A stretch of DNA of 27,378 bases from the NCBI GenBank assembly GCA_903934275.1, contig CAIZNF010000259.1:1-27378 (forward strand). Reading direction: 5' to 3'. Below, piece after piece: positions 16,216 to 27,339 of this stretch. A program made the position numbers and the translations under genes. The stretch comes from an uncultured Nitrosomonadales bacterium (GTDB taxonomy: Bacteria; Pseudomonadota; Gammaproteobacteria; Burkholderiales; Gallionellaceae). The stretch's first letter is position 1; each line of letters begins with the position of its first letter. The notes under the pieces were generated by a model. The model saw nothing but the letters and a program-made list of their open reading frames with translations. It had not been told where the DNA came from and did no database searches.

Positions 16216-19200
16216 CTATTGAGAAACACCGGCTGTGTCAAGCAATTCGCCGGATATAACCGCATCTGCTTCCTGCAATTCACGTCCCTCCGCCACATCG
16301 ATGCCCAAACGCTGCTTGCGCCGTGTGGTGTGATAAGCCAATCCGGTGCCAGCCGGAATCAGGCGGCCCACGATGACGTTTTCCTTCAGGCCGCGCAGAT
16401 CGTCCCGCTTACCCATGATGGCGGCTTCGGTCAACACTCGCGTGGTTTCCTGGAAAGAGGCCGCCGAGATGAACGAGTCAGTGGACAATGAAGCTTTGGT
16501 GATACCCAACAGCACATCAATGTACTCGGCTGTATTCTTGCCTCCTGCCAGCATTTTTTCATTTTCTACCAGCAGATCCGCGCGCTCAACTTGCTCGCCC
16601 GTAATAAAACGAGTATCTCCGACATCGCTGATTTGCACACGGCGCAGCATCTGGCGCACAATCACCTCGATATGCTTATCGCTGATCTTCACGCCTTGCA
16701 GGCGGTACACTTCCTGCACCTCGTCGGTAATATAGCGCGCCAGCTCATCTATGCCCAGCAGGCGCAAAATATCATGCGGGTCGGCCGGGCCATCAACGAT
16801 CATTTCTCCACGATTTACCACTTGCCCATCGTGCGCCAGCACATGTTTTTCCTTGGAAATCAGAAACTCATTGGCAACGCCTTCCACATCGGTGATCACC
16901 AGACGCTGCTTGCCCTTGGTGTCCTTGCCGAACGAAACCGTACCCGTGCATTCGGCCAACATACCCGCATCTTTTGGCACGCGTGCCTCGAATAACTCTG
17001 CTACACGAGGTAAGCCGCCGGTGATATCGCGTGTCTTGCTGCTTTCCTGAGGAATGCGCGCCAACACGTCGCCCACACCGACATGCTGCCCGTCTTCAAC
17101 GGTGATGATCGAACCGGTCTGCAAGGTCACGCTGACAGACGCTTCTGTGCCTGCCAATTTAACTTCATTACCCACATCGTCAATCAGACGCACCATCGGG
17201 CGCAACGCAGTCTTGCTCTGCGTGCCTGCACGTTGCTTGGGGTCGATCACAACCAGCGTAGACAAGCCCGTCACATCATCAATCTGTTTGGCGACAGTCA
17301 CACCCTCTTCAACATTCTGGAAACTTACCTTGCCCGCGTATTCAGTAACGATTGGGCGAGTATGCGGATCCCAGGTCGCCAATACCGCACCCGCACGCAC
17401 CGAGGCACCCTGTTTGACAGTCAAAGCCGCACCGTAAGGCACTTTGTGGCGTTCACGCTCACGACCATGATCGTCAGTAATAATGACCTCGGCACTCCGC
17501 GCCACGACAATCAATTCACCGCGCACAGTAGTCACCACGCGCATATTCTGGCTGCACTTCAACACGCCGTTAGACTTGCTCTCCACCTGGCTGGCCACCA
17601 CGGTGCGCGAAGCCGCGCCGCCGATGTGAAAAGTACGCATGGTCAACTGCGTTCCCGGTTCACCGATAGATTGCGCGGCAATCACGCCCACCGCTTCGCC
17701 CACATTGATCATGCCGCCGCGTCCCAGATCGCGGCCATAACACTTGGCGCACAGTCCAAAGCGTGTCTCGCAATTCAGCGGGGTACGCACGCGCACTTCA
17801 TCTATGCCCAGTGCCTCGATGCGTTCCACAGCGGCTTCATCCAGCAACACGCCCGCCTCGTAAAGCGTTTCGGCCGTATCGGGATTAACCACATCAGCAC
17901 TGACCACACGACCGAGAATACGCTCACGCAATGCTTCGATGACTTCGCCGCCTTCAACGATAGCTTTCATCGCGGTACCGTTGTCTGTGCCGCAATCATC
18001 TTCGATCACCACCAGATCTTGTGTGACATCCACCAGGCGGCGGGTCAGATAACCAGAATTTGCAGTCTTCAACGCGGTATCCGCCAAGCCTTTGCGCGCG
18101 CCGTGCGTCGAGATAAAGTACTGCAACATGTTTAGACCTTCGCGGAAGTTCGCGGTGATCGGTGTTTCGATGATAGAGCCGTCCGGCTTTGCCATCAGAC
18201 CACGCATACCTGCGAGCTGGCGAATCTGTGCTGCTGAACCGCGCGCACCGGAGTCTGCCATCATGTAGATGGAGTTGAATGACTCCTGCATCACGGGCTT
18301 ACCTTTTTCCATAACCGGCAGGCCGGTAACGCGATCAAGCACCGGCTCGCTACCCAACTGCTCCATCATGGCCTTGGCCACGATGTCGCCGGTACGTCCC
18401 CAGATATCCACCACCTTGTTGTAGCGTTCGCCATCAGTCACCAAGCCGGAGGTGTACTGAGTATGAATTTCATGCACTTCTTTTTCAGCTGCGCCGATCA
18501 GCTCATTCTTTTGCGGAGGCATCAGCATGTCATCCACACAAATCGAAATTCCGGCACGGGTCGCATAAGTAAATCCGGTATACATCAGCTTGTCTGCCAT
18601 GATCACGGTGTCGCGCAGGCCACATTGACGGAAACTGGCGTTGATCAAGCGCGAAATTTCTTTTTTCTTGAGCGCCTTGTTGATCAGGGCGAATGGCAAG
18701 CCGGATGGCAAAACCTCGGACAACAATGCGCGACCCACGGTTGTTTCATAGCGCACCAGTTTTTCTACCGGCATGCCCGCTTCGTCCTTGTGAACCTCCT
18801 TGAGACGCACCACCACCTTGGCTTGCAACGCGATTTCGCGAGTTTCGTAAGCGCGCGATACTTCGGCGATGTTGGCGAACATCGAACCCTCGCCCAATGC
18901 GCCAATTTTTTCTCGGGTCATGTAATACAGCCCCAGCACAATATCCTGCGAAGGGACGATAATTGGCTCGCCGTTCGCGGGCGATAGCACGTTATTGGAA
19001 GCCAGCATCAGGGTGCGGCATTCCATCTGCGCTTCCAGCGACAACGGCACGTGTACCGCCATCTGATCGCCGTCGAAGTCGGCATTGAATGCCGAGCAAA
19101 CCAGCGGATGCAACTGGATCGCCTTGCCTTCGATCAGCATCGGTTCAAACGCCTGAATACCCAAGCGGTGCAAAGTAGGAGCACGGTTCAACAGCACGGG

Positions 19201-20457
19201 ATGCTCGCGAATCACCTCTTCAAGAATATCCCATACGATGGGTTCTTCGGCATCTACCATGCGTTTGCTGGCTTTAATGGTGGTCGCCAGACCCATCGCT
19301 TCGAGCCTGCTGAAAATGAACGGCTTGAACAATTCCAACGCCATTTTTTTCGGCAAACCGCATTGATGCAACTTGAGTTGCGGGCCCACCACGATCACCG
19401 AGCGGCCGGAGTAATCGACACGCTTACCCAACAGATTTTGGCGGAACCGACCGCTCTTGCCCTTGATCATATCGGCCAACGATTTCAGCTGACGCTTGTT
19501 CGCGCCGGTCATCGCTTTACCGCGACGACCATTGTCCAGCAACGAGTCCACCGCTTCCTGCAACATACGCTTTTCGTTGCGCACGATAATGTCCGGTGCC
19601 TTCAATTCGAGCAGACGGCGCAGGCGGTTGTTGCGGTTAATTACACGGCGGTACAGATCATTCAAGTCTGAAGTTGCGAAACGTCCGCCGTCCAGTGGCA
19701 CCAACGGGCGCAATTCCGGCGGCAGTACCGGCAACACTTCCAGCACCATCCATTGCGGCTTGATGCCGGAAGCATTGAATGCCTCCAGCACTTTCAGGCG
19801 CTTGGCGTATTTCTTAATTTTAGTTTCCGAACCGGTCGCAGCCAGATCAGCACGGATAGTTTCAATTTCGCTGGTCACGTCCAGATTGCTCAGCAGCGCG
19901 CGCACACCTTCCGCGCCCATCATGGCGGTGAATTCATCACCGTATTCTTCAGTCTTGGCGAGGTAGTCGTCTTCCGACAATAGCTGGCCTCGATTCAACG
20001 GTGTCATGCCGGGTTCCGTCACCACGTAGGCCTCGAAATACAGCACGCGCTCGATGTCGCGCAGGGTCATGTCCAGCACCATGCCGAGGCGCGAGGGCAG
20101 CGACTTGAGAAACCAGATATGCGCCACCGGGCTGGCCAGTTCGATATGCCCCATACGCTCGCGACGCACCTTGGACAAAGTAACTTCCACGCCGCACTTT
20201 TCGCAGATCACACCGCGATGCTTCAGACGTTTGTACTTGCCACACAGGCATTCATAATCCTTTACCGGCCCAAAAATCTTGGCGCAGAACAACCCGTCGC
20301 GCTCCGGCTTGAAAGTACGGTAGTTGATAGTCTCCGGTTTTTTAACTTCACCGTATGACCATGAACGGATTTTCTCCGGCGATGCAAGACCAATCTTGAT
20401 CGCGTCGAATTCTTCTTTTTGTGTGACCTGCTTGAACAAATCCAGCAATGATTTCAT
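16216..20457 (-). CDS. rpoC: DNA-directed RNA polymerase subunit beta'
   Basis: 1413 residues (E. coli 1407). It forms the catalytic half of RNA polymerase. The N-terminal zinc-binding domain has [19 protein letters not shown] (about residues 70-88). The active site is NADFDGDQM with D460, D462 and D464, at the same positions as in E. coli. The second zinc site is given by the cysteine of [10 protein letters not shown] and [11 protein letters not shown]. The bridge helix and trigger loop follow ([16 protein letters not shown]). The ribosome-binding site AGGAG is placed normally. The 90-bp gap from rpoB consists mostly of 7-nt-period repeats. No truncation or frameshift is seen. Confidence 0.98.
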   Translation of the reverse strand: MKSLLDLFKQVTQKEEFDAIKIGLASPEKIRSWSYGEVKKPETINYRTFKPERDGLFCAKIFGPVKDYECLCGKYKRLKHRGVICEKCGVEVTLSKVRRERMGHIELASPVAHIWFLKSLPSRLGMVLDMTLRDIERVLYFEAYVVTEPGMTPLNRGQLLSEDDYLAKTEEYGDEFTAMMGAEGVRALLSNLDVTSEIETIRADLAATGSETKIKKYAKRLKVLEAFNASGIKPQWMVLEVLPVLPPELRPLVPLDGGRFATSDLNDLYRRVINRNNRLRRLLELKAPDIIVRNEKRMLQEAVDSLLDNGRRGKAMTGANKRQLKSLADMIKGKSGRFRQNLLGKRVDYSGRSVIVVGPQLKLHQCGLPKKMALELFKPFIFSRLEAMGLATTIKASKRMVDAEEPIVWDILEEVIREHPVLLNRAPTLHRLGIQAFEPMLIEGKAIQLHPLVCSAFNADFDGDQMAVHVPLSLEAQMECRTLMLASNNVLSPANGEPIIVPSQDIVLGLYYMTREKIGALGEGSMFANIAEVSRAYETREIALQAKVVVRLKEVHKDEAGMPVEKLVRYETTVGRALLSEVLPSGLPFALINKALKKKEISRLINASFRQCGLRDTVIMADKLMYTGFTYATRAGISICVDDMLMPPQKNELIGAAEKEVHEIHTQYTSGLVTDGERYNKVVDIWGRTGDIVAKAMMEQLGSEPVLDRVTGLPVMEKGKPVMQESFNSIYMMADSGARGSAAQIRQLAGMRGLMAKPDGSIIETPITANFREGLNMLQYFISTHGARKGLADTALKTANSGYLTRRLVDVTQDLVVIEDDCGTDNGTAMKAIVEGGEVIEALRERILGRVVSADVVNPDTAETLYEAGVLLDEAAVERIEALGIDEVRVRTPLNCETRFGLCAKCYGRDLGRGGMINVGEAVGVIAAQSIGEPGTQLTMRTFHIGGAASRTVVASQVESKSNGVLKCSQNMRVVTTVRGELIVVARSAEVIITDDHGRERERHKVPYGAALTVKQGASVRAGAVLATWDPHTRPIVTEYAGKVSFQNVEEGVTVAKQIDDVTGLSTLVVIDPKQRAGTQSKTALRPMVRLIDDVGNEVKLAGTEASVSVTLQTGSIITVEDGQHVGVGDVLARIPQESSKTRDITGGLPRVAELFEARVPKDAGMLAECTGTVSFGKDTKGKQRLVITDVEGVANEFLISKEKHVLAHDGQVVNRGEMIVDGPADPHDILRLLGIDELARYITDEVQEVYRLQGVKISDKHIEVIVRQMLRRVQISDVGDTRFITGEQVERADLLVENEKMLAGGKNTAEYIDVLLGITKASLSTDSFISAASFQETTRVLTEAAIMGKRDDLRGLKENVIVGRLIPAGTGLAYHTTRRKQRLGIDVAEGRELQEADAVISGELLDTAGVSQ

Positions 20458-20474
20458 GTGTGACTCCTAAAATC

Positions 20475-20547
20475 TGGTGAGTGGTGAGTAGGAAATGGGG
20501 GGTGGGCGAGTGGGGGTTCCCACTATCTACTTCCCACTCCCTGTTCC
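20475..20547. repeat. 7-nt-period purine/pyrimidine element between rpoB and rpoC
   Basis: Plus strand 20475-20516 reads as six degenerate 7-nt units (TGGTGAG twice, TAGGAAA, TGGGGGG, TGGGCGA, GTGGGGG). From 20517 the strand switches to pyrimidine-rich units such as TTCCCAC. Arms can pair as GTGGG/CCCAC (20510-20523) or GAGTGGG/CCCACTC (20508-20539). It fills nearly all of the rpoB-rpoC spacer, which in most bacteria lacks such a repeat. Confidence 0.65.
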
Positions 20548-23500
20548 CTAATGTCGTACCAAATCCATATCAATCGCCAGGGAACGAATTTCCTTGATGA
20601 CCACGTTGAATGATTCCGGCATTCCGGCATCGATCTTGTGGTCGCCCTTGACAATATTTTCATACACCTTGGTGCGTCCTGCCACATCGTCCGATTTGAC
20701 AGTCAACATTTCCTGCAAAGTGTAAGCCGCGCCGTATGCTTCCAGCGCCCACACTTCCATTTCGCCGAAACGCTGCCCGCCAAACTGCGCCTTGCCGCCC
20801 AACGGTTGTTGGGTCACCAGGCTGTACGGCCCAGTGGAGCGTGCGTGCATCTTGTCGTCCACCAAGTGGTGCAATTTCAAAACATGCTTGTAACCGACTG
20901 TCACCGGGCGGTCGAAAGCTTCGCCGGTTCGTCCGTCATATAGTGTGGTTTGGCCGGACAGCGGCAAATCGGCCAGCTCCAACATATATTTTATTTCCTC
21001 TTCACTGGCACCATCGAACACGGGTGTCGCAAATGGCACGCCGCCTCTCAGGTTACGGCACAGCTCGATAATTTCATCGTCACTGAACGCGTCCAAGTCT
21101 ACGGTCTGTCCGTTCTGGTGGTTGTATATCTTGTTGAGAAATTTGCGCACTTCCGCAATCTTTGCATTGTTCTGCAACATTTCGTCAATCTTCTTACCCA
21201 ACCCTTTGGCGGCCCAACCCAGATGCGTTTCGAGAATCTGGCCAATGTTCATCCGCGACGGTACGCCGAGCGGATTCAGCACCACATCCACCGGCGTGCC
21301 ATCGGCCATGTGCGGCATATCTTCCACCGGCACGATGCGCGATACCACACCTTTGTTGCCGTGACGCCCGGCCATTTTGTCTCCGGGTTGCAAACGGCGT
21401 TTCACCGCGACATACACCTTAACCATCTTCTGCACGCCAGCTTGCAGCTCGTCGCCCTGCGTCAGCTTCTTCTTTTTAAGTTCAAACGCAGCATCGAATT
21501 CAATACGATTTTGCGCCAAGCCTTCCTTGACCTGCTCCATCTGGGCGGCCACTTCGTCATCGGCCACGCGTATGTCGAACCATTGATGGTGTTCGATGCT
21601 GTGCAGGTAATCCTTGCCGAGCTTGCTACCTTTGACCAGTTTTTTCGGCCCGCCGTTGGCTACCTTGTTATGCAGCAATTTTTCTAGGCGCGCGAACACG
21701 TCGGCTTCCACGATGCGCATTTGATCCGCCAAATCCTTTTTGTAGCGGTTCAGTTCGTCATCAATAATCTGCTGTGCACGCTTGTCGCGTTGCAGGCCTT
21801 CGCGGGTGAACACTTGCACGTCGATCACCGTTCCAGAGCTTCCCGTCGGTACGCGCAGACTGGTATCTTTTACGTCCGAGGCCTTCTCGCCGAAGATTGC
21901 GCGCAGCAGTTTTTCTTCCGGGGTCAGCTGGGTCTCGCCCTTGGGCGTCACCTTGCCGACCAGCACGTCACCCACCACAACTTCCGCTCCGATATGCACG
22001 ATGCCGCATTCATCCAGGCGAGCCAGTTGCACTTCAGCCAAATTCGGAATATCACGGGTAATTTCTTCGGGGCCGAGCTTGGTGTCGCGCGCGGCAACAG
22101 TCAGCTCCTCAATATGAATTGAGGTGAAACGATCCTGCGCCAAAACCCGCTCGGAGATCAGAATAGAATCTTCATAGTTGTAGCCATTCCACGGCATGAA
22201 CGCGACCAGCATGTTCTGGCCGAGAGCCAGCTCGCCCAAGTCGGTAGAAGCGCCATCGGCCACCACATCGCCGCGCGCAATCACATCGCCCACCTTGACC
22301 AGTGGACGCTGGTTGATATTGGTGTTCTGGTTGGAACGGGTGTATTTGGTCAGATTGTAAATATCCACACCGACTTCGCCGGCGGTGGTTTCGTTGTCAT
22401 TGGCACGCACCACAATACGGCTGGCATCAATGTAATCGATGCGCCCACCGCGCCATGCTTGCACGGTCGTACCGGAATCGACAGCCACAGTACGCTCGTT
22501 GCCGGTTCCCACCAGCGGCTTTTCCGCACGCAAGCAGGGTACTGCCTGGCGTTGCATGTTGGCACCCATCAGTGCGCGGTTTGCGTCGTCATGCTCCAGA
22601 AATGGAATCAGCGAGGCCGCGACCGACACCACCTGCGACGGCGACACGTCCATGTACTCCAGCTTATCCGGCTCTGCCAACACGAATTCATTGCGATGGC
22701 GCGCCGACACGATGTCATTGGTGAAGTGGCCCTTCTTGTCCAGTTCGGCATTCGCCTGGGCGATGGTGAACTTGCCTTCTTCGATCGCCGATAAATAATC
22801 GACATCATCGGACACCTTACCCTTAGTTACCTTGCGGTATGGCGTTTCGATGAAACCATATTCATTGGTGCGCGCATACAGCGCCAGCGAGTTGATCAGG
22901 CCGATATTCGGGCCTTCCGGCGTTTCAATCGGGCACACACGCCCATAGTGAGTCGGATGCACGTCGCGCACTTCAAAGCCGGCGCGTTCGCGCGTCAAAC
23001 CACCCGGTCCCAGCGCGGAAATACGGCGTTTGTGGGTTATTTCAGACAACGGGTTAGTTTGGTCCATAAACTGGGATAACTGGCTGGAACCGAAAAACTC
23101 CTTGACCGCAGCCGAAATCGGCTTGGCGTTGATCAGGTCGTGCGGCATCAGGTTATCAGTTTCTGCCTGACCGAGGCGCTCCTTGACGGCACGCTCCACA
23201 CGGGCCAAACCGGCGCGGAAGGTGTTTTCCGCCAATTCGCCGACAGCCCGTACACGACGATTACCAAGGTGGTCAATGTCATCGATCTCGCCGCGCCCAT
23301 TGCGCAACTCGACCAGAATCTTCACCACTTCGACGATATCTTCGTTGGACAGGATCGACTCACCGGTCAACTCCTCGCGGCCGACACGGCGATTAAACTT
23401 CATGCGGCCGACCGTAGACAGGTCATAGCGCTCCTCGCTGAAGAACAAACCGTTGAACAGCCCCAGGACAGCATCCTCCGTGGGTGGCTCGCCGGGGCGC

Positions 23501-24624
23501 ATCATGCGGTATATCGCCACGCGCGCCGTCCATTGATCGATGCTTTCGTCGGTGCGCAATGTTTGCGAAATAAATGCGCCATGATCCAGATCATTGGTGT
23601 AAAGCGTGTGAATTTTAGTGATGCCGGCCACCTGCAAATTGTGCAGCAATTCTTCGGTGATTTCGTCATTCGCATTGGCGATAATTTCACCGCTATCCTT
23701 GTCTACTATATCGTTTGCAATCACGCGGCCGATCAGGAATTCTTCGGCAACGGCCAGCTTGTCGATGCCAGCTTCCTGCATTTCGCGGATATGGCGCACG
23801 GTGATGCGCTTATCCTTGGCCACGATGACTTTGCCGGATTTGCTCAAGATATCAAAACGTGCCATGTCGCCCCGCAGACGCTCTGGCACGACTTCAAACT
23901 GGATGCCTTTTTTGCCCAGGTGAAACGCGTCAAACTCGAAGAATATCTTGAGCATGTCTTCGTTGTTGTAACCAAGCGAACGCAGCAGGATGGTAACCGG
24001 CATTTTACGGCGGCGATCGATACGGAAGTACACATAATCTTTCGCGTCGAATTCAAAATCCAACCAAGAACCGCGATAAGGAATGATGCGCGCGGAAAAC
24101 AGTAATTTGCCTGAAGAGTGCGTCTTGCCTCGATCATGCTCGAAAAACACACCAGGTGAACGATGCAACTGGGAAACGATAACACGCTCGGTGCCATTAA
24201 TCACGAACGAGCCGGTATTGGTCATCAGCGGAATTTCACCCATGTACACCTCCTGCTCTTTTACCTCCTTGACCGTGGGCTTGGACGCTTCCTTGTCCAT
24301 AATGGTCAAGCGCACCCGTGCGCGCAACGGGGAAGCGTAAGTCAACCCGCGCTGCTGGCATTCTTTCACGTCGAACGGGGGCATCCCCAACTGGTAACTG
24401 ACAAAATCGAGGCGCGCATTTTTGGAATGGCTTTGAATCGGGAAGATGCCGTTAAAAGCAGCTTGCAAACCTTCATTTTTGCGTTGTTCAGCCGGAGTAT
24501 AGGCCTGCAAAAATGCGGCGAAAGATTCCAATTGAGTGGACAACAGGAAGGGAATCGGCAACGCACCGACCCGTTTGGCAAAACTTTTACGGATACGTTT
24601 TTTTTCGGTAAAAGAGTAGCTCAT
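20548..24624 (-). CDS. rpoB: DNA-directed RNA polymerase subunit beta
   Basis: 1358 residues (E. coli 1342). The N-terminus [18 protein letters not shown] is of the betaproteobacterial type. The rifampicin pocket [20 protein letters not shown] and the following residues are in the sensitive form: D521, H531 and S536 match E. coli D516, H526 and S531. The catalytic-region [10 protein letters not shown] and the C-terminal [19 protein letters not shown] (split in two conserved blocks) are present. The start is supported by GGAG five bases upstream of the ATG at 24624. It is separated from rplL by 169 bases that hold two hairpins. Confidence 0.98.
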   Translation of the reverse strand: MSYSFTEKKRIRKSFAKRVGALPIPFLLSTQLESFAAFLQAYTPAEQRKNEGLQAAFNGIFPIQSHSKNARLDFVSYQLGMPPFDVKECQQRGLTYASPLRARVRLTIMDKEASKPTVKEVKEQEVYMGEIPLMTNTGSFVINGTERVIVSQLHRSPGVFFEHDRGKTHSSGKLLFSARIIPYRGSWLDFEFDAKDYVYFRIDRRRKMPVTILLRSLGYNNEDMLKIFFEFDAFHLGKKGIQFEVVPERLRGDMARFDILSKSGKVIVAKDKRITVRHIREMQEAGIDKLAVAEEFLIGRVIANDIVDKDSGEIIANANDEITEELLHNLQVAGITKIHTLYTNDLDHGAFISQTLRTDESIDQWTARVAIYRMMRPGEPPTEDAVLGLFNGLFFSEERYDLSTVGRMKFNRRVGREELTGESILSNEDIVEVVKILVELRNGRGEIDDIDHLGNRRVRAVGELAENTFRAGLARVERAVKERLGQAETDNLMPHDLINAKPISAAVKEFFGSSQLSQFMDQTNPLSEITHKRRISALGPGGLTRERAGFEVRDVHPTHYGRVCPIETPEGPNIGLINSLALYARTNEYGFIETPYRKVTKGKVSDDVDYLSAIEEGKFTIAQANAELDKKGHFTNDIVSARHRNEFVLAEPDKLEYMDVSPSQVVSVAASLIPFLEHDDANRALMGANMQRQAVPCLRAEKPLVGTGNERTVAVDSGTTVQAWRGGRIDYIDASRIVVRANDNETTAGEVGVDIYNLTKYTRSNQNTNINQRPLVKVGDVIARGDVVADGASTDLGELALGQNMLVAFMPWNGYNYEDSILISERVLAQDRFTSIHIEELTVAARDTKLGPEEITRDIPNLAEVQLARLDECGIVHIGAEVVVGDVLVGKVTPKGETQLTPEEKLLRAIFGEKASDVKDTSLRVPTGSSGTVIDVQVFTREGLQRDKRAQQIIDDELNRYKKDLADQMRIVEADVFARLEKLLHNKVANGGPKKLVKGSKLGKDYLHSIEHHQWFDIRVADDEVAAQMEQVKEGLAQNRIEFDAAFELKKKKLTQGDELQAGVQKMVKVYVAVKRRLQPGDKMAGRHGNKGVVSRIVPVEDMPHMADGTPVDVVLNPLGVPSRMNIGQILETHLGWAAKGLGKKIDEMLQNNAKIAEVRKFLNKIYNHQNGQTVDLDAFSDDEIIELCRNLRGGVPFATPVFDGASEEEIKYMLELADLPLSGQTTLYDGRTGEAFDRPVTVGYKHVLKLHHLVDDKMHARSTGPYSLVTQQPLGGKAQFGGQRFGEMEVWALEAYGAAYTLQEMLTVKSDDVAGRTKVYENIVKGDHKIDAGMPESFNVVIKEIRSLAIDMDLVRH

Positions 24625-24705
24625 ATAATCTCCACGATTAAAGGAAAACGAAGCTTTAAAACAGGTACAACCATCGGGCTATACCTATTTTAAAAAGACA
24701 GGGGG

Positions 24706-24727
24706 CAGGAAATATTTCGATTTCCTG
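24706..24727 (-). promoter_or_regulatory. Second hairpin in the rplL-rpoB spacer
   Basis: An 8-bp stem with arms CAGGAAAT/ATTTCCTG and a 6-nt loop lies between the attenuator-like hairpin and rpoB. In E. coli an RNase III site occurs in this spacer; a similar processing role is only inferred. The remaining bases up to the rpoB ribosome-binding site show nothing else clear. Confidence 0.4.
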
Positions 24728-24749
24728 TCCGCTGGCTTTTTAAAGCGGC

Positions 24750-24779
24750 AAAAGGCTGGCGGTTTGCCGCCAGCCTTTT
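24750..24779 (-). terminator. Attenuator-like hairpin between rplL and rpoB
   Basis: A perfect 13-bp stem (arm AAAAGGCTGGCGG, 4-nt loop) begins 15 bases after the rplL stop. On the minus strand it is followed by a weak T tract (CCTTTTGCCGCTTT). This position matches the partial terminator that in E. coli lowers rpoBC relative to rplJL, so the same balancing role is likely. The stronger T run is on the opposite strand. Confidence 0.7.
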
Positions 24780-24793
24780 TTCAACACACTGCT

Positions 24794-25168
24794 TTACTTG
24801 ATTTCAGCCGCTGCGCCAGCTTCAATCAGTTGCTTCAGAACTGCGTCGGCATCAGCCTTGGAAACGCCTTCCTTGACAGCTTTCGGCGCACCGTCAACCA
24901 GATCCTTGGCTTCTTTCAAACCTAGGCCGGTAATGGTGCGAACCACCTTGATCACGTTCACCTTGCTGTCGCCAGCAGCTTTCAAAATTACGGAGAATTC
25001 GGTTTGCTCGGCAGCGGCAGCGGCACCGCCCCCGGCAGCAGGTGCTGCAACGGCAACAGCCGCAGCGGAAACGCCGAATTTCTCTTCCATTTGTTTGATC
25101 AGATCAGACAATTCAAGCACAGTCATTTTAGCAACTGCTTCCATCAAATCAGCATTAGATACAGCCAT
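24794..25168 (-). CDS. rplL: 50S ribosomal protein L7/L12
   Basis: 124 residues. L7/L12 dimers bind the C-terminus of L10 to form the ribosomal stalk that recruits EF-Tu, EF-G and other GTPases. The N-terminal dimerisation helices are at about 1-35. An alanine- and glycine-rich hinge follows (about 36-55). The C-terminal domain has [32 protein letters not shown]. The ribosome-binding site AGGAG precedes the ATG at 25168. It lies 36 bases after rplJ and before an attenuator-like hairpin. Confidence 0.97.
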   Translation of the reverse strand: MAVSNADLMEAVAKMTVLELSDLIKQMEEKFGVSAAAVAVAAPAAGGGAAAAAEQTEFSVILKAAGDSKVNVIKVVRTITGLGLKEAKDLVDGAPKAVKEGVSKADADAVLKQLIEAGAAAEIK

Positions 25169-25204
25169 ATTGTTCTCCTAATAATTCAGTTAATTCAAAA
25201 TTAA

Positions 25205-25732
25205 TCAAGCGGCAGCGGTTGCAGCTTCGCTCTCTTCGACTTTGCTTTGGGCATGGTTGTCGCGGATTGCAGCCAGGGTGCGCACGAACTTGCTGGTCGT
25301 CGCATTCATAGTTGCCATCAGACGCGCAATCAGCTCATTGCGGCTCGGAATTGAGGCGAGCACAGCAACCTGTTCCGCAGACATCACAGAGCCGCTCATT
25401 GCGCCTGCCTTAATCACCAGCTTGTCATTGGTTTTGGCAAAATCGAATACCACTTTTGCAGCAGCTACCGGATCGGCACTCATGCTATACACGAGAGGTC
25501 CAACCATTTTTTCTGCCAACTGCTCAAACGGCGTTCCCTGCACCGCACGGCGTGCCAATGTATTCTTCAATACATGAAAATACACCCCTGACTTGCGTGC
25601 ATTGGCACGCAACCGGGTAATGTCGGCGACTGCGATACCCCGATACTCAGCCAAGACAATGGTTTGCGCCAATGCCACTTGCGCACTGACTTCCGCTACC
25701 ACAGCTTGTTTTTCTTGCAGATTAAGACTCAA
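25205..25732 (-). CDS. rplJ: 50S ribosomal protein L10
   Basis: 175 residues (E. coli 165). L10 anchors L7/L12 dimers to 23S rRNA, and the L10-L12 complex usually represses its own leader. The N-terminus [37 protein letters not shown] and [11 protein letters not shown] are typical. The only sensible start is a TTG at 25730-25732, five bases after a strong AGGAGG. A longer C-terminal tail (EEAATAAA-like, acidic and alanine-rich) is present. The 337-bp spacer upstream suggests its own leader and perhaps promoter. Confidence 0.95.
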   Translation of the reverse strand: MSLNLQEKQAVVAEVSAQVALAQTIVLAEYRGIAVADITRLRANARKSGVYFHVLKNTLARRAVQGTPFEQLAEKMVGPLVYSMSADPVAAAKVVFDFAKTNDKLVIKAGAMSGSVMSAEQVAVLASIPSRNELIARLMATMNATTSKFVRTLAAIRDNHAQSKVEESEAATAAA

Positions 25733-25876
25733 GTTTTCCTCCTGTTTCTGAAATGCACCTTTGGGAGCTTCAAGTTTTACGAAGCCCGCTTACTGCACAT
25801 TTCATCGTTTGCAACAGCGACCTTGAGGCAGAAGAACAGCCAATCCTGCTCGCGGACGCACCATCTACGGGGGAAT

Positions 25877-25911
25877 CAGAGAACAGAGGACAGAAGACAA
25901 AGGACAGAAAA
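25877..25911. repeat. 7-nt tandem array in the rplJ leader
   Basis: Five contiguous units on the plus strand: CAGAGAA, CAGAGGA, CAGAAGA, CAAAGGA, CAGAAAA. Each differs from its neighbour by one or two bases. The transcribed strand is therefore pyrimidine-rich (TCTGTCC-type). No clear opposing arm is seen, unlike the other spacer elements. Confidence 0.7.
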
Positions 25912-25984
25912 TCCTCAGACACACCATCAACTACCCGCCGAATATTAAGCCTTGCAGCTCCACCGGTCTTGGATGCCGCATACA

Positions 25985-26013
25985 CGCCAGCAGTCCAAAA
26001 ACATATGCTGGCG
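25985..26013 (-). promoter_or_regulatory. Hairpin in the rplA-rplJ spacer
   Basis: A perfect 8-bp stem (CGCCAGCA/TGCTGGCG) with a 13-nt loop lies 57 bases after the rplA stop. On the minus strand no T run follows, so it is less likely a terminator than a leader or processing structure. Confidence 0.45.
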
Positions 26014-26069
26014 AGACCCTGTCACATCAACAAGTTCTCGACAACAAATTCAAATCACTACAAATTAAA

Positions 26070-26759
26070 TCAACCGGCTACCAAGCTGGCCTGCTCGACG
26101 CGGATACCTGCCCCCATGGTGCTGGAGACCGATACCTTTTTCAGGTACACCCCCTTGGAAGCAGCTGGTTTAGCCTTATTCAGCGCATCAACCAACGCCA
26201 GCAGATTCTCGCGCAAGGCCTCCGGCGCGAACGAAGCGCGGCCGATAGTGCATTGCACGATGCCATTCTTGTCGGTGCGATATTGCACTTGGCCAGCTTT
26301 GGCATTCCTCACCGCACCCGCCACATCGGCAGACACTGTGCCAACTTTCGGGTTAGGCATCAAACCGCGCGGGCCGAGAATTTGACCCAATTGCCCGACC
26401 AGACGCATCGCATCCGGGCTGGCGATCAGCACATCGAAGTTCAAATTGCCACCCTTGATGGATTCAGCCAGATCGTCAAAGCCCACGATATCTGCACCGG
26501 CAGCCTTGGCTTCCTCGGCCTTGGCACCTTGCGCGAATACGGCTACACGCACCGTTTTACCGGTTCCTTTAGGCAACACCACAGAACCTCGTACCAGCTG
26601 ATCCGATTTTCGCGCATCAATGCCAAGATTTATCGCGATATCGATAGATTCATCGAATTTCGCCACGGCAGTTTCTTTAACCAGATTCAACGCATCGCTC
26701 AAAGAATACAACTTATCGCGATCAATTTTGGCTGCAATTGCTTTATAACGTTTGGACAT
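26070..26759 (-). CDS. rplA: 50S ribosomal protein L1
   Basis: 229 residues (E. coli 234). L1 forms the mobile stalk that helps release E-site tRNA, and it usually represses the rplKA m[23 protein letters not shown] begins the protein, and the signature [14 protein letters not shown] lies in the middle. I chose the ATG at 26759, one base after the rplK stop (TAA C ATG). The open frame continues upstream to 26825, but only inside rplK. The close junction implies coupling with rplK. Confidence 0.96.
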   Translation of the reverse strand: MSKRYKAIAAKIDRDKLYSLSDALNLVKETAVAKFDESIDIAINLGIDARKSDQLVRGSVVLPKGTGKTVRVAVFAQGAKAEEAKAAGADIVGFDDLAESIKGGNLNFDVLIASPDAMRLVGQLGQILGPRGLMPNPKVGTVSADVAGAVRNAKAGQVQYRTDKNGIVQCTIGRASFAPEALRENLLALVDALNKAKPAASKGVYLKKVSVSSTMGAGIRVEQASLVAG

Positions 26760-26760
26760 G

Positions 26761-27192
26761 TTATACACCCTCCACGGTGATACCCATGCTGCGCGCGCTA
26801 CCGGCGATGGTGCGTACTGCTGCATCCATGTCAGCAGCGGTCAGATCGGGCATCTTGGTTGTTGCGATTTCTTCCGCTTGCTTGCGAGTCAGCTTACCCA
26901 CCTTGTCGGTATGAGGTGTTTTACTGCCCTTTTGCACGCCGGCGGCCTTCTTGATCAGAATGGTCGCGGGCGGGGTTTTCATGATAAAAGTGAAGCTCTT
27001 GTCCGCGAAAGCGGTAATCACCACCGGAATCGGCAGACCGGGTTCAACACCTTGGGTCTGCGCATTAAATGCTTTGCAGAACTCCATGATGTTCAGGCCG
27101 CGCTGACCCAATGCTGGACCTATTGGCGGACTCGGATTCGCCTTGCCCGCAGGCACTTGCAGCTTGATATAGCCAATAATTTTCTTTGCCAC
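26761..27192 (-). CDS. rplK: 50S ribosomal protein L11
   Basis: 143 residues (E. coli 142). L11 binds the GTPase-associated centre of 23S rRNA and is needed for RelA activation. The N-terminus [20 protein letters not shown], with [14 protein letters not shown] after it, is typical. I chose the GTG at 27190-27192, because AAGGAG lies seven bases upstream and the family N-terminus follows directly. An in-frame ATG at 27231 would add 13 unrelated residues. The 150-bp spacer to nusG holds a repeat element in place of an obvious L1-binding leader. Confidence 0.95.
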   Translation of the reverse strand: MAKKIIGYIKLQVPAGKANPSPPIGPALGQRGLNIMEFCKAFNAQTQGVEPGLPIPVVITAFADKSFTFIMKTPPATILIKKAAGVQKGSKTPHTDKVGKLTRKQAEEIATTKMPDLTAADMDAAVRTIAGSARSMGITVEGV

Positions 27193-27261
27193 GTTACAAC
27201 TCCTTAACAGTGGGTTAAACGCATACCGCAACTGCCCCGATACGCTCCCCGTTTAATACAG

Positions 27262-27339
27262 AGAAGAGTGAAGAGTGAAAGGTGAAAAGTAAAGCCGCAG
27301 CGGCTCCACACTTACCCACCATCCCTTATCCCCTCCCGC
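27262..27339. repeat. 7-nt-period inverted element between nusG and rplK
   Basis: Left arm on the plus strand: AGAAGAG, TGAAGAG, TGAAAGG, TGAAAAG, TAAAGCC. The centre is the palindrome GCCGC-A-GCGGC (27294-27304). The right arm is pyrimidine-rich in the same period: TCCACAC, TTACCCA, CCATCCC, TTATCCC, CTCCCGC. The transcript could form a hairpin around the centre. It starts three bases beyond the nusG stop in the direction of transcription. Confidence 0.65.

Larger units (their letters stand above)
25733..26069 (-). promoter_or_regulatory. rplA-rplJ spacer, probable L10 leader region
   Basis: This 337-bp stretch without a gene has the position and size of the L10 leader in other proteobacteria, where L10-L12 binding controls rplJL-rpoBC. 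It contains a hairpin at 25985-26013 and a 7-nt repeat array at 25877-25911. A weak promoter-like pair, TTGATG then CATATG 17 bases on, is read on the minus strand near 26032-26004, overlapping the hairpin. I cannot assign the L10-binding kink-turn by eye. Confidence 0.5.

Noticed and set aside
17083..18135. 350-residue open frame antisense to rpoC
   Set aside because: rpoC is intact through this region, and the antisense product has shadow-frame composition with no motif.
23000..23100. Rifampicin-resistance change in RpoB
   Set aside because: The key residues (D521, H531, S536, equal to E. coli D516, H526, S531) are in the sensitive state. The DQTNP variant beside them is ordinary divergence.
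23140..24105. 321-residue open frame antisense to rpoB
   Set aside because: Same reason: it is fully inside the intact rpoB gene and has no recognisable domain.
25877..25911. CRISPR array in the rplJ leader
   Set aside because: Units are only 7 nt, contiguous and without spacers, and no cas gene is present.
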